A stretch of DNA of 8,788 nucleotides from Sphingobacterium thalpophilum (GCA_943328865.2 CALQBR020000034.1:1-8788), one strand, 5' to 3'. Counted from the stretch's first letter, positions 1-6,397 are shown. Program-made: numbers and translations. The notes: generated from the sequence alone by a model not told the origin.

Positions 1-296
1 GATTTTTTTATAGCATCCAATTGATTTTGATAAATATTCTTATAAAACTCTTCCGCTTTATCTTTAGATGTTTTAAACAAATTTTCTGACTCCTCTTTCG
101 CTTCAGTAGTAATATCTTTAAATTCAGCCATTTGATTTTTCAACCAATCATTATAGATCTCTGTCGTTTTTTCAAATCCGTTTCCGCTTTTAAAAGCATC
201 TTGAAACTTGTTTGCCGTTTCCATAAATGAATTGATTGCTTTTTTTTGTGTATCAACAACCGTTTCTAAAATCTCCTTTGTACTGTTCATTTTCAT
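1..296 (-). CDS. Phasin-like helical protein, partial (3' end beyond left edge)
   Basis: An open frame of 98 codons runs from an ATG at 296 to the left edge with no stop, so the C-terminus is missing. A second in-frame ATG lies two codons later at 290. The visible protein has no signal peptide and no glycine-rich or proline-rich region. It is almost entirely predicted amphipathic helix, rich in Lys, Glu, Phe and Tyr, with a segment YNDWLKNQMAEF near residues 48-59 and a heavily charged stretch at 60-85. This is the look of phasins or of PhaE, the non-catalytic subunit of class III PHA synthases, which bind PHB granules. That assignment rests on composition and on the neighbouring phaB, phaJ and hbdH genes, not on a diagnostic motif. 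A generic coiled-coil protein remains possible. A candidate -7 element and a dyad lie just upstream, so it probably has its own promoter. Confidence 0.6.
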   Translation of the reverse strand, partial: MKMNSTKEILETVVDTQKKAINSFMETANKFQDAFKSGNGFEKTTEIYNDWLKNQMAEFKDITTEAKEESENLFKTSKDKAEEFYKNIYQNQLDAIKK

Positions 297-320
297 AAAT
301 TTATTTATTGTTATATGGTT

Positions 321-328
321 CAAAAATA
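321..328 (-). promoter_or_regulatory. Candidate Bacteroidota -7 element for the phasin-like gene
   Basis: Read on the minus strand this is TATTTTTG, an exact match to the TAnnTTTG consensus of the Bacteroidota housekeeping sigma factor. It sits 24 bases before the ATG at 296. A TTC (346-348, minus strand) lies 17 bases upstream, one base off the TTG expected for the -33 element. Chance matches are common in AT-rich DNA, so this is a candidate only. Confidence 0.45.
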
Positions 329-345
329 GGTATTTAAATAATACC
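329..345. promoter_or_regulatory. Operator-like inverted repeat in the promoter spacer
   Basis: GGTATT and AATACC (329-334 and 340-345) form a perfect 6-base inverted repeat around a 5-base centre. The dyad exactly fills the 17 bases between the candidate -7 element and the TTC at the -33 position of the phasin-like gene. A regulator bound there would cover the promoter. Some phasin genes in other bacteria are repressed by a PHB-sensing regulator such as PhaR, but no such gene is in this window and the link is inference. Confidence 0.3.
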
Positions 346-348
346 GAA

Positions 349-506
349 AAAATTAATTATTAAAAAAATTAAATTTTAGCCTTATATTTTACAAAATGGT
401 AACATTGAACTTATTTTTGTAAATAAACAGCTACTAATCTAATATAGCCATCTTTACATTTTTGCAATTTCTTAATAGAAATAAACAAACAGTCCAAATA
501 TTTGAA
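349..506. other. Intergenic region between phaB and the phasin promoter, no gene seen
   Basis: This very AT-rich stretch follows the phaB stop. It has no GC-rich hairpin with a U-run that would end the phaB transcript, so read-through into the phasin-like gene is possible. A TATTTTTG on the plus strand at 412-419 points towards the convergent phaB gene and serves no visible plus-strand gene. A perfect 10-base palindrome CAAATATTTG lies at 495-504, of unknown meaning. Confidence 0.5.
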
Positions 507-1250
507 CTACATATATAGTCCACCATTTATATTAATACATTGCCCAGTAACGTATGAGGATTCTGCTAAAAACCGAACTCCCTTAGCAATTTCCGAGGGA
601 TTTCCAAGTCGGTTCATCGGGATTTTAGCTTTAATACTATCCAAAACCTCTGAAGGCATAGCCGCTACCATTTCAGTTCCAATAAATCCAGGGCAAATAT
701 TATTAACCGTCACTCCATACTTTGCTGTCTCGAGGGCCAAGGATTTACTAAACCCTATCAAACCCGCTTTGGCTGCCGCATAATTGGTTTGTCCGAAACC
801 CCCAGTTTGCCCAATTACTGAACTTATATTAATAATTCTTCCGAATTTATTTTCAATCATATCAGGTATGGCCAACTGACAAGTATTAAAAGCGCTCGAT
901 AAATTGGTTTGAATCACCTCATTCCATTCTTCCATACTCATCTTCCGAAAAGACCGATCACGGGTAATTCCCGCGTTATTTACCAAAACAGCAACCGTTC
1001 CGAATCGCTCTTTAATCTCATCAAACAATTGCCTACATTCTTCTGGATTAGCAATATTGGCTTGCATCGCTATTGCATTTCCGCCATTTGAAATGATTTG
1101 ACCAACAATCTCATCCGCATGCACTTTACTATGATTGTAATTGACCACCACAAAATACTCCATGGTACCCATTTCTAGTGCAATTGATGCCCCTATACCT
1201 CTTGAACCTCCGGTTACAAGAACCAATTTTGTGTTTTTTAAATCGTTCAT
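507..1250 (-). CDS. phaB: Acetoacetyl-CoA reductase (NADPH-type SDR)
   Basis: This short-chain dehydrogenase of 247 residues should reduce acetoacetyl-CoA to (R)-3-hydroxybutyryl-CoA in the cytoplasm, the step before polymerisation to PHB. It carries the Rossmann motif TGGSRGIG (13-20), NNAG (91-94), the structural Asn116, and a catalytic Ser144-Tyr157-Lys161 set. Features that favour PhaB over FabG are NNAGITRD followed by FRKM (91-104), FGQTNY before the catalytic Tyr, and a C-terminus ending INGGLYM, close to the NGGLHM ending of classic PhaB proteins. The length is normal. It starts at ATG 1250 and ends in TAG. It is divergent from phaJ and lies 210 bases upstream of the phasin-like gene on the same strand. 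No convincing terminator follows it. FabG-type 3-oxoacyl-ACP reductase is the alternative, but the context supports PhaB. Confidence 0.85.
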   Translation of the reverse strand: MNDLKNTKLVLVTGGSRGIGASIALEMGTMEYFVVVNYNHSKVHADEIVGQIISNGGNAIAMQANIANPEECRQLFDEIKERFGTVAVLVNNAGITRDRSFRKMSMEEWNEVIQTNLSSAFNTCQLAIPDMIENKFGRIINISSVIGQTGGFGQTNYAAAKAGLIGFSKSLALETAKYGVTVNNICPGFIGTEMVAAMPSEVLDSIKAKIPMNRLGNPSEIAKGVRFLAESSYVTGQCININGGLYM

Positions 1251-1352
1251 GATTTTCGCTATTTAAGAAATCTATAACAAAACTTTTCCTCTAAATTACA
1301 AATTAAATACAAATAATTACTATCTTGTTCAAAAAAATAAAGATTTGTTATT
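1251..1352. promoter_or_regulatory. Divergent promoter region between phaB and phaJ
   Basis: This 102-base AT-rich gap separates two genes that point away from each other, so it must hold the start signals for phaB and probably those for the phaJ operon. The best minus-strand -7 candidate is TTAATTTG (1299-1306, one mismatch to TAnnTTTG), with a TTG 23 bases upstream (1330-1332). On the plus strand only an imperfect TATCTTG (1321-1327) was seen. The heptamer TACAAAT occurs twice (1297-1303 and 1308-1314). The location is secure, but the individual boxes are weak. Confidence 0.5.
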
Positions 1353-1757
1353 ATGTTAATTTTAGGACAACGTTATATTCATCCTTTTGTCTTTTCACAA
1401 GACGAGATTAATGCCTTCGCAGCGGTAACAGGTGACAACAATCCCGTTCATTTAGATGCTGAATTTGCAGCCACTACCCTGTTCAAAAAACCTATCATGC
1501 ATGGAATGTTAGGGGGTGCCGTTTTCTCAAGGGTATTCGGAACCTTATTTCCAGGTAAAGGCACCATTTATTTATCACAATCTTTAACTTTTTTAAAACC
1601 GATGTACGTAGAAGAAAATTACGAAGCGGTCTTTGAAGTAAAAGAAATATTCAGAGAAAAAAATCGGGCTTTAATAAGTACCTCCATACAAAATTCCGAA
1701 GGAAAAAAAGTAATTGAAGGTGAAGCACTCATTATGAACACAGCAGCCATTCAATAA
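1353..1757 (+). CDS. phaJ: (R)-specific enoyl-CoA hydratase, MaoC-like
   Basis: A single hot-dog-fold protein of 134 residues, the usual size for PhaJ. It is expected to hydrate trans-2-enoyl-CoA to (R)-3-hydroxyacyl-CoA, diverting beta-oxidation intermediates to polymer synthesis. The hydratase signature is clear: VTGDNNPVHLD (25-35) contains Asp28 and His33, with the same five-residue spacing as the catalytic Asp31/His36 pair of Aeromonas PhaJ. It is followed by the conserved PIMHGML segment (47-53). The LSQSLTFLKPMYVEE segment further on is also typical of the family. The start is an ATG after an A-rich leader with no Shine-Dalgarno sequence. The alpha/beta hydrolase gene begins one base after the stop, so the two are cotranscribed. 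Other MaoC hydratases acting on different acyl-CoAs cannot be excluded from sequence alone. Confidence 0.85.
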   Translation: MLILGQRYIHPFVFSQDEINAFAAVTGDNNPVHLDAEFAATTLFKKPIMHGMLGGAVFSRVFGTLFPGKGTIYLSQSLTFLKPMYVEENYEAVFEVKEIFREKNRALISTSIQNSEGKKVIEGEALIMNTAAIQ

Positions 1758-1758
1758 A

Positions 1759-2556
1759 ATGCATTGTAAAACAAGAGATCAAAAAAACATTTTTTTTGAA
1801 GTTACTGGCAATCTAGCTTCCAAAAAAACACTTCTTTTTTTAAATGGTTTATCCCAATCAACCATTTCATGGGGATTGGTTACACCTCATTTTAAAGACG
1901 AGTATAAAATCATTCTGATGGATTTCATATTCCAAGGACAATCTGACAAAGAAGGTGAAGTCCGTGATTTTGATACCCACGCCCATGATGTGCTTTCTGT
2001 ACTCGATTGTTTGGAAGTCAACAGTGTTATCCTTATTGGATTATCTTATGGGAGTTTAGTAGGACAACATTTTTCACTTTTATTCCCCGATAGAATTAGC
2101 AAATTAGCACTACTATCAACCTTTGCTCACAAAACCCCTTATTACGAAGCCATAGAAAACTCCTGGAGTCGCGCTTTAGAAACAGGCGGTTATTCTTTAA
2201 TGCTCGATGTAATGCTTCCTTTTGTTTTGAGTGACTCCTATTTTGAAAATCCCCTAATTCCAATAGAAGTTTTAAAACAAACCCGAAAAGATGTGGTCGA
2301 AGCCAAAGCATTACAAAAATTAATGGCAGCAACATCCGCAAGGAAAGACTACAGAGAGGAATTACAAAAAATAACCTGCCCTACTCTAGTCATTCATGGT
2401 GCATTAGACACCTTATTTCCGATTTATATGGGCAAAGCAGTAGCAGAGGCAATACCGGGAAGCACATTCATTGCAGTCCAAAATGCAGGCCATACGTTAA
2501 ACATTGAGGCTGTGCCAATTGTTTGTTCACATATTCATATCTTTGCAAATTCGTAA
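1759..2556 (+). CDS. Alpha/beta-fold hydrolase of the PHB cluster, substrate unknown
   Basis: A cytoplasmic alpha/beta hydrolase of 265 residues with no signal peptide. The oxyanion region LFLNGLSQS lies near 26-34, the nucleophile elbow is G-L-S-Y-G with Ser96, and the acid and histidine are Asp217 (GALD) and His245 (NAGH), so the triad is complete. Residues about 122-200 form a helical cap. The family includes esterases, lactonases, thioesterases and C-C hydrolases, so the fold does not give the substrate. The gene starts one base after phaJ stops, which ties it to the same pathway. Plausible roles are intracellular PHB or oligomer hydrolysis, or release of a 3-hydroxy acid from CoA. No lipase-box variant or substrate-binding domain of a classic PHB depolymerase was seen. 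Its length is well below that of PhaC synthases, and the nucleophile is Ser where PhaC uses Cys, so it is not the synthase. Confidence 0.8.
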   Translation: MHCKTRDQKNIFFEVTGNLASKKTLLFLNGLSQSTISWGLVTPHFKDEYKIILMDFIFQGQSDKEGEVRDFDTHAHDVLSVLDCLEVNSVILIGLSYGSLVGQHFSLLFPDRISKLALLSTFAHKTPYYEAIENSWSRALETGGYSLMLDVMLPFVLSDSYFENPLIPIEVLKQTRKDVVEAKALQKLMAATSARKDYREELQKITCPTLVIHGALDTLFPIYMGKAVAEAIPGSTFIAVQNAGHTLNIEAVPIVCSHIHIFANS

Positions 2557-2646
2557 TTTACTACTGTTGCTTTTGGCTTGACAACAAACTAGCCCCTAAA
2601 CAACATACATAAAAATGATTACGCAAATAATATATTATCAAGAAGT

Positions 2647-2654
2647 TATCTTTG
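2647..2654 (+). promoter_or_regulatory. Candidate -7 element upstream of hbdH
   Basis: TATCTTTG matches the TAnnTTTG consensus exactly and lies about 60 bases before the hbdH ATG, inside the 160-base gap after the hydrolase gene. No TTG was seen at the expected -33 spacing. It suggests that hbdH and the patatin gene can be transcribed separately from phaJ, though read-through is also possible because no strong terminator was found between 2557 and 2646. Confidence 0.4.
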
Positions 2655-2716
2655 AAAAAGGAATTAAAACTATAAAGGAAAAATCAAAATTTAAGAATTA
2701 AAAAGCATTAAAAAAA

Positions 2717-3484
2717 ATGAAAACAGTAGTAATCACAGGTAGTACCAGCGGCATTGGTTTAGGAATAGCCAAGGAATTTGCTAAAATGGGATATGCCATT
2801 GCTTTTAATGGCTTAGAAGCTGATGGAGAAATTATAGCCAAGAAAATAGCGGAAGAATTTAAGATTCCAACCAAATTCTATGATGCCCACTTACAAGACG
2901 CCAAACAAATAGAAACCATGATATCGGCTATCGAAAAAGATTTCGGCGCTATTGATGTTTTGATTAACAATGCTGGAATACAATATGTATCGCCGATAGA
3001 AAATTTCCCAGCGGAAAAATGGAATGCGATTATGGACATCAATTTAAATGCTGTTTTTCATGCCTCTAAAGCTGTTTGGGAAGGCATGAAAGTCAGAAAA
3101 TTTGGTAGAATAATCAACATTGCCTCAGCACACGGATTGGTAGCCTCTGAATACAAATCAGCCTATGTTGCAGCGAAGCATGGAGTAGTTGGACTTACTA
3201 AGGTTCTGAGTTTAGAAGGTGCGCCTTTTGGTATCACCGTAAATGCAATATGCCCTGGATATGTCAAAACGCCTTTAGTTGAAAAACAAATTGTAGAACA
3301 GGCTCGTGCCCATGGTATTTCAGAACAAGAAGTAATTTCAAAAATAATGCTTGAAAAACATGCCATAAAAGAATTTGTTTCTGTTGAAGCATTAGGTGCT
3401 TTAGCTGTTTTTCTAGCTTCAAATAACGCAAATCTAATCACAGGAATAGCACTACCGGTAGACGGAGGCTGGACCGCTCAATAA
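2717..3484 (+). CDS. hbdH: D-3-hydroxybutyrate dehydrogenase
   Basis: A 255-residue short-chain dehydrogenase that interconverts (R)-3-hydroxybutyrate and acetoacetate with NAD, the step by which the PHB monomer re-enters central metabolism. It has TGSTSGIG (7-14), NNAG (84-87), Asn109 and the catalytic Ser137-Tyr150-Lys154 set. The substrate-binding residues known from Pseudomonas enzymes are all present with a constant offset of five: Gln89, His139, Lys147, Gln191 and Trp252. The segments IASAHGLVAS, CPGYVKTPLVEKQI and the C-terminal DGGWTAQ are hallmarks of this enzyme, so confidence is high. Translation starts at an ATG behind a run of A residues. The patatin gene begins four bases after the stop. 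It shares the SDR fold with the nearby phaB but is clearly a different subfamily, not a recent duplicate. Confidence 0.93.
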   Translation: MKTVVITGSTSGIGLGIAKEFAKMGYAIAFNGLEADGEIIAKKIAEEFKIPTKFYDAHLQDAKQIETMISAIEKDFGAIDVLINNAGIQYVSPIENFPAEKWNAIMDINLNAVFHASKAVWEGMKVRKFGRIINIASAHGLVASEYKSAYVAAKHGVVGLTKVLSLEGAPFGITVNAICPGYVKTPLVEKQIVEQARAHGISEQEVISKIMLEKHAIKEFVSVEALGALAVFLASNNANLITGIALPVDGGWTAQ

Positions 3485-3488
3485 AAAA

Positions 3489-4520
3489 ATGACAAAAAAA
3501 ATAAAACACGTTGGTGTTGCACTACAAGGTGGTGGAGCGCATGGAGCATTCACTTGGGGCGTTTTAGATCGATTATTAGAAGTTGACGAATTAGTCGCTG
3601 ACGGTCTTTGCGGAACAAGTGCTGGTGCTGTAAATGCGGTAGTAACTGCTTATGGACTTCACATTGGAGGAAAAGAAAAAGCCAAAGAATTATTAGATAA
3701 GTTATGGCGACAAATTGCCTTTTCAGGAAACAACTTATTCAAACCCTCTTTCATGGATTCTTTTTTCTCTAATGGAGATCTCTATAATTCCCCTGGTTAT
3801 CAAATTTTCACTGCGTTTTCTCAGTTTTTATCCCCTTATCAAATGAATCCGGCCAATATTAATCCATTGCGTCAGATTCTTAACGATTTGGTAGATTTTG
3901 AAGAATTAAGAAAATACAATAAGAAAAAACTTTTTGTTTGTGCTACCAATATCAAAACCAATAGACCCCGAATTTTTTCTAACGAAGAAATGTCGGTTGA
4001 TGCGGTATTAGCCTCCGCCTGTTTGCCTTATCTTTTTCAAGCTATTGAAATAGATGGCGAGTTTTATTGGGATGGTGGTTATGTAGGAAATCCTCCTTTA
4101 TATCCTTTGATTGAAAATACCAATATCAGCGATTTGTTATTAATAAAAATCAACTCCATTAACATTGATGAAGTACCCAAAACAGCTCGTGACATTCAAG
4201 ATCGTATAACTGAAATTTCGTTCAACAGCAGCTTGATTAACGAAATGAAACTCATTCATTTCCGCAATGAATTAGCTAGAAAAGGAATTAAATTGGATGG
4301 CGAAAAAACACCAAGAGAAATTTTTGTACATTCTATTTCAGCTCATGAATCTTTAGGTCATTTAAAGCACTCTAGCAAAATGAATACCTCTTGGGATTTT
4401 TTATTAGAACTCAAACAAAAAGGAAGAGACTATGCCGAAAAATGGTTGCTAGAAGAGTATGATGAAGTTGGAGTAAAATCATCATTTGATGTTGAAAAAC
4501 ACTTTTTTGACAAATATTAA
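3489..4520 (+). CDS. Patatin-like phospholipase (PatD-like)
   Basis: A 343-residue cytoplasmic patatin-family serine acyl hydrolase. The glycine-rich oxyanion loop GGGAHGAF is at 14-21, the nucleophile motif GTSAG at 42-46 (Ser44), and the catalytic Asp195 lies in DGG (195-197), so the Ser-Asp dyad is intact. A helical segment (about 120-142, NPLRQILNDLVDFEEL) lies between them, and a charged helical C-terminal part (about 215-343) follows the catalytic domain. No signal peptide or membrane segment was seen. The gene is separated from hbdH by four A residues, so the two form an operon. The same order is known in Legionella as bdhA-patD, where PatD is described as a patatin-like phospholipase. 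The substrate here is unknown: membrane lipid, the lipid surface of PHB granules, or polymer are all possible. Confidence 0.85.
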   Translation: MTKKIKHVGVALQGGGAHGAFTWGVLDRLLEVDELVADGLCGTSAGAVNAVVTAYGLHIGGKEKAKELLDKLWRQIAFSGNNLFKPSFMDSFFSNGDLYNSPGYQIFTAFSQFLSPYQMNPANINPLRQILNDLVDFEELRKYNKKKLFVCATNIKTNRPRIFSNEEMSVDAVLASACLPYLFQAIEIDGEFYWDGGYVGNPPLYPLIENTNISDLLLIKINSINIDEVPKTARDIQDRITEISFNSSLINEMKLIHFRNELARKGIKLDGEKTPREIFVHSISAHESLGHLKHSSKMNTSWDFLLELKQKGRDYAEKWLLEEYDEVGVKSSFDVEKHFFDKY

Positions 4521-4612
4521 AAGTGAAATAATCCTTTACTTTTCGACAGCAAGAATTAAACCTTCTTCAAAAAATAAAGTCTTACTATAAAATCACTTTA
4601 AATTCAAAAAAT

Positions 4613-5068
4613 ATGAAAAAAGCACTATTAATCATAGTAATCCTTTTAGGATTTGCTGGTTTCGCTCAAGAAAGCAAAGAAAAAAAACACAGAGACCAAA
4701 TGGAGCAATTTACTCCAGCGCAAAAAAACCAATTACTCCTTAAAAAAATGACGCTTGAATTGGATTTAAATGCTTCTCAACAAAAAGAGATGAGTAGCAT
4801 CATCTCCGAACAAAGCGCGAAGAGAGAAGCGCGAATCGCAGCAAGAAAAGAAAAGAAAGAGGCTCATGCCAAACGAAACGCAGAGGAACATTTTGAAAGA
4901 AAAAATGAGTTTTTAGATGAGCAAATAGAGACCAAAGAAAAACTAAAAAAAATTCTTACTCCAGAGCAGCTAAAAAAATGGGAGACCTTGAAAGAAGCCA
5001 AAAAAAATGGTCCAAAAAAACAAAGAAAACATCTGGAAGAAAATCCTGAGTACCTCAACGAAAACTAA
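4613..5068 (+). CDS. Secreted Spy/CpxP-like (LTxxQ) charged helical protein
   Basis: A 151-residue protein with a clear Sec signal peptide: MKK, a hydrophobic core LLIIVILLGFAGFA, and probable cleavage just before QES near residue 20. No lipobox cysteine is present. The mature part is very rich in Lys and Glu and is predicted to be all helix. Two LTxxQ-like segments are visible, FTPAQ (33-37) and LTPEQ (115-119), the second followed by LKKWETLK. This is the layout of Spy/CpxP-type periplasmic proteins, some of which act as chaperones or as envelope-stress sensors. The highly charged middle (about 60-110) could form a coiled coil. No partner two-component system lies nearby, so a stress role is inference. 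It is 92 bases after the patatin gene, with no strong promoter seen. It converges on hflX, with a shared terminator between them. Confidence 0.75.
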   Translation: MKKALLIIVILLGFAGFAQESKEKKHRDQMEQFTPAQKNQLLLKKMTLELDLNASQQKEMSSIISEQSAKREARIAARKEKKEAHAKRNAEEHFERKNEFLDEQIETKEKLKKILTPEQLKKWETLKEAKKNGPKKQRKHLEENPEYLNEN

Positions 5069-5101
5069 AAAACTGATATATATAGCCTTCCAAAGGCATC
5101 T

Positions 5102-5139
5102 AACAAAAAACCTTTAGATTACTCTAAAGGTTTTTTGTT
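5102..5139. terminator. Bidirectional terminator between convergent genes
   Basis: A perfect inverted repeat of 17 bases (5102-5118 and 5123-5139) surrounds a 4-base TTAC loop. The core is CCTTTAGA/TCTAAAGG, flanked by A6 on the left and T6 on the right, so the RNA from either strand ends in a U-run. It lies 33 bases after the stop of the secreted-protein gene and 5 bases past the stop of hflX, so it serves both. Confidence 0.9.
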
Positions 5140-5144
5140 GTCAT

Positions 5145-6380
5145 TCATTCTTGTTCGTCGTCTTTTTCGATGGCATCCTTATAATCTGGATATAAAAATT
5201 TATTGTACGGAAATCTAGTAATATGAATTTCTCTAACTGCTTCATACAAACGCTCCCTGAGTTCTTCGAAATTTTCTTTATTAGTAGCCGAAATAAACAG
5301 GGCGTTTTTTTCTCCTACATTATTCATCCAAGTAGATTTCCATTCCTCAAGCGTATAATGCCGCTTGGTTTTTTCAGTTATTAAATCATCCTCATCGATG
5401 GTAAGATGTTTATATGCATCAATCTTATTAAAAACCATAATCACAGGCTTGTCGCTACTTTTAATATCCACCAAAGTTTGATTAACGGATTCAATATGAT
5501 TTTCAAAATCAGGATGAGATATATCAACCACATGCAATAACAAATCCGCTTCGCGAACTTCGTCCAAAGTACTCTTAAAAGAATCTACCAATTGAGTTGG
5601 TAATTTTCGAATAAAACCAACGGTATCCGAGAGTAAAAAAGGTAAGTTTTTAATAACCACTTTTCGAACAGTTGTATCTAAGGTAGCAAATAATTTATTT
5701 TCAACAAAAACATCGCTCTTTCCTATAGCATTCATCAATGTAGATTTACCTACATTGGTATAACCTACCAAAGCCACACGAACCATTGCCCCGCGATTGC
5801 CACGTTGAACGCCCATTTGTTTATCAATGGTTTTTATTTTATCTTTCAACAACGCAATCCTATCGCGAACAATTCGCCTATCGGTCTCAATCTCAGTTTC
5901 TCCAGGACCACGCATTCCGATTCCTCCCTTTTGACGCTCCAAGTGCGTCCACATACCTGCTAAACGAGGTAATAAATATTGACATTGCGCCAATTCTACT
6001 TGCGTTCTGGCATAAGAAGTTTCTGCTCTTTGCGCGAAAATATCAAGAATAAGATGGGTGCGATCTAACACTTTGCAATCTAATATTTTGGAGATGTTTT
6101 TTTGTTGGGAAGGCGACAATTCATCGTCAAAAATAACGGTAGATATGTCGTTTTCTTTTACATAAAGATTAATCTCCTCCATTTTTCCAGTACCGAGAAA
6201 AGTTTTCGGATTGGGACGTTCCATCTTTTGAGAAAATCTCTTGATTACTTCCCCCCCCGCGGTAAAAGTTAAAAACTCCAACTCATCAAGATATTCTGTA
6301 AGCTTTTCCTCGTCTTGCTTTTGAGTAACAATACCTACAATTACAGTTTTCTCAAATTTAATATTTTCTTTTTCTAACAT
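5145..6380 (-). CDS. hflX: Ribosome-associated GTPase HflX
   Basis: A GTPase of the HflX family, which binds the 50S subunit and can split stalled or stress-arrested ribosomes. With the ATG at 6380 it has 411 residues. The N-terminal HflX domain is followed by the glycine-rich linker GGIGMRGPGETEIETDRR (about 152-169), then the G domain with the P-loop GYTNVGKST (206-214), switch I FATLDTT (231-237), DTVGF (252-256), NKID (318-321) and SAT (364-366). All G motifs are intact. An in-frame GTG at 6398 would add six residues, but it overlaps the last base of a perfect -7 element, so the ATG is preferred. The coding strand contains a run of eight G at 6251-6258, inside the conserved TAGG segment. 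The gene stops 5 bases before a two-way terminator and appears to be a single-gene transcript. Confidence 0.95.
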   Translation of the reverse strand: MLEKENIKFEKTVIVGIVTQKQDEEKLTEYLDELEFLTFTAGGEVIKRFSQKMERPNPKTFLGTGKMEEINLYVKENDISTVIFDDELSPSQQKNISKILDCKVLDRTHLILDIFAQRAETSYARTQVELAQCQYLLPRLAGMWTHLERQKGGIGMRGPGETEIETDRRIVRDRIALLKDKIKTIDKQMGVQRGNRGAMVRVALVGYTNVGKSTLMNAIGKSDVFVENKLFATLDTTVRKVVIKNLPFLLSDTVGFIRKLPTQLVDSFKSTLDEVREADLLLHVVDISHPDFENHIESVNQTLVDIKSSDKPVIMVFNKIDAYKHLTIDEDDLITEKTKRHYTLEEWKSTWMNNVGEKNALFISATNKENFEELRERLYEAVREIHITRFPYNKFLYPDYKDAIEKDDEQE

Positions 6381-6397
6381 ACCAATATTATATACCA

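Noticed and set aside
502..783. Plus-strand open frame opposite the phaB 3' end, and similar frames opposite hbdH, hflX, hemL and the hydrolase
   Set aside because: They lie on the reverse of strongly supported genes and their translations show no protein-like features.
1759..2556. Alpha/beta hydrolase as a small PHA synthase
   Set aside because: The nucleophile is Ser in GLSYG where PhaC has Cys, and the protein is much shorter than PhaC.
2615..2701. Small open frame of 28 codons (starts MITQIIYYQEV) in the gap before hbdH
   Set aside because: It overlaps the candidate -7 element, has no recognisable signature, and such short frames are expected by chance in AT-rich DNA.
507..3484. phaB and hbdH as a duplicated gene pair
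   Set aside because: Both are short-chain dehydrogenases, but they have different subfamily hallmarks (NGGLYM versus DGGWTAQ C-termini and different substrate residues), so they are old paralogues and not a local duplication.
4519..4543. Weak hairpin right after the patatin gene (9-base stem with one G-U pair)
   Set aside because: The stem is almost all A-T and no T-run follows outside the stem, so it is not a convincing terminator.
4537..4544. TACTTTTC as a -7 element for the secreted-protein gene
   Set aside because: It has one mismatch at the conserved final G and no -33 partner, so support is too weak.
5085..5097. Small hairpin GCCTT-CCA-AAGGC upstream of the main terminator
   Set aside because: A 5-base stem with a 3-base loop is too short to claim a function, and the adjacent 17-base stem explains termination.
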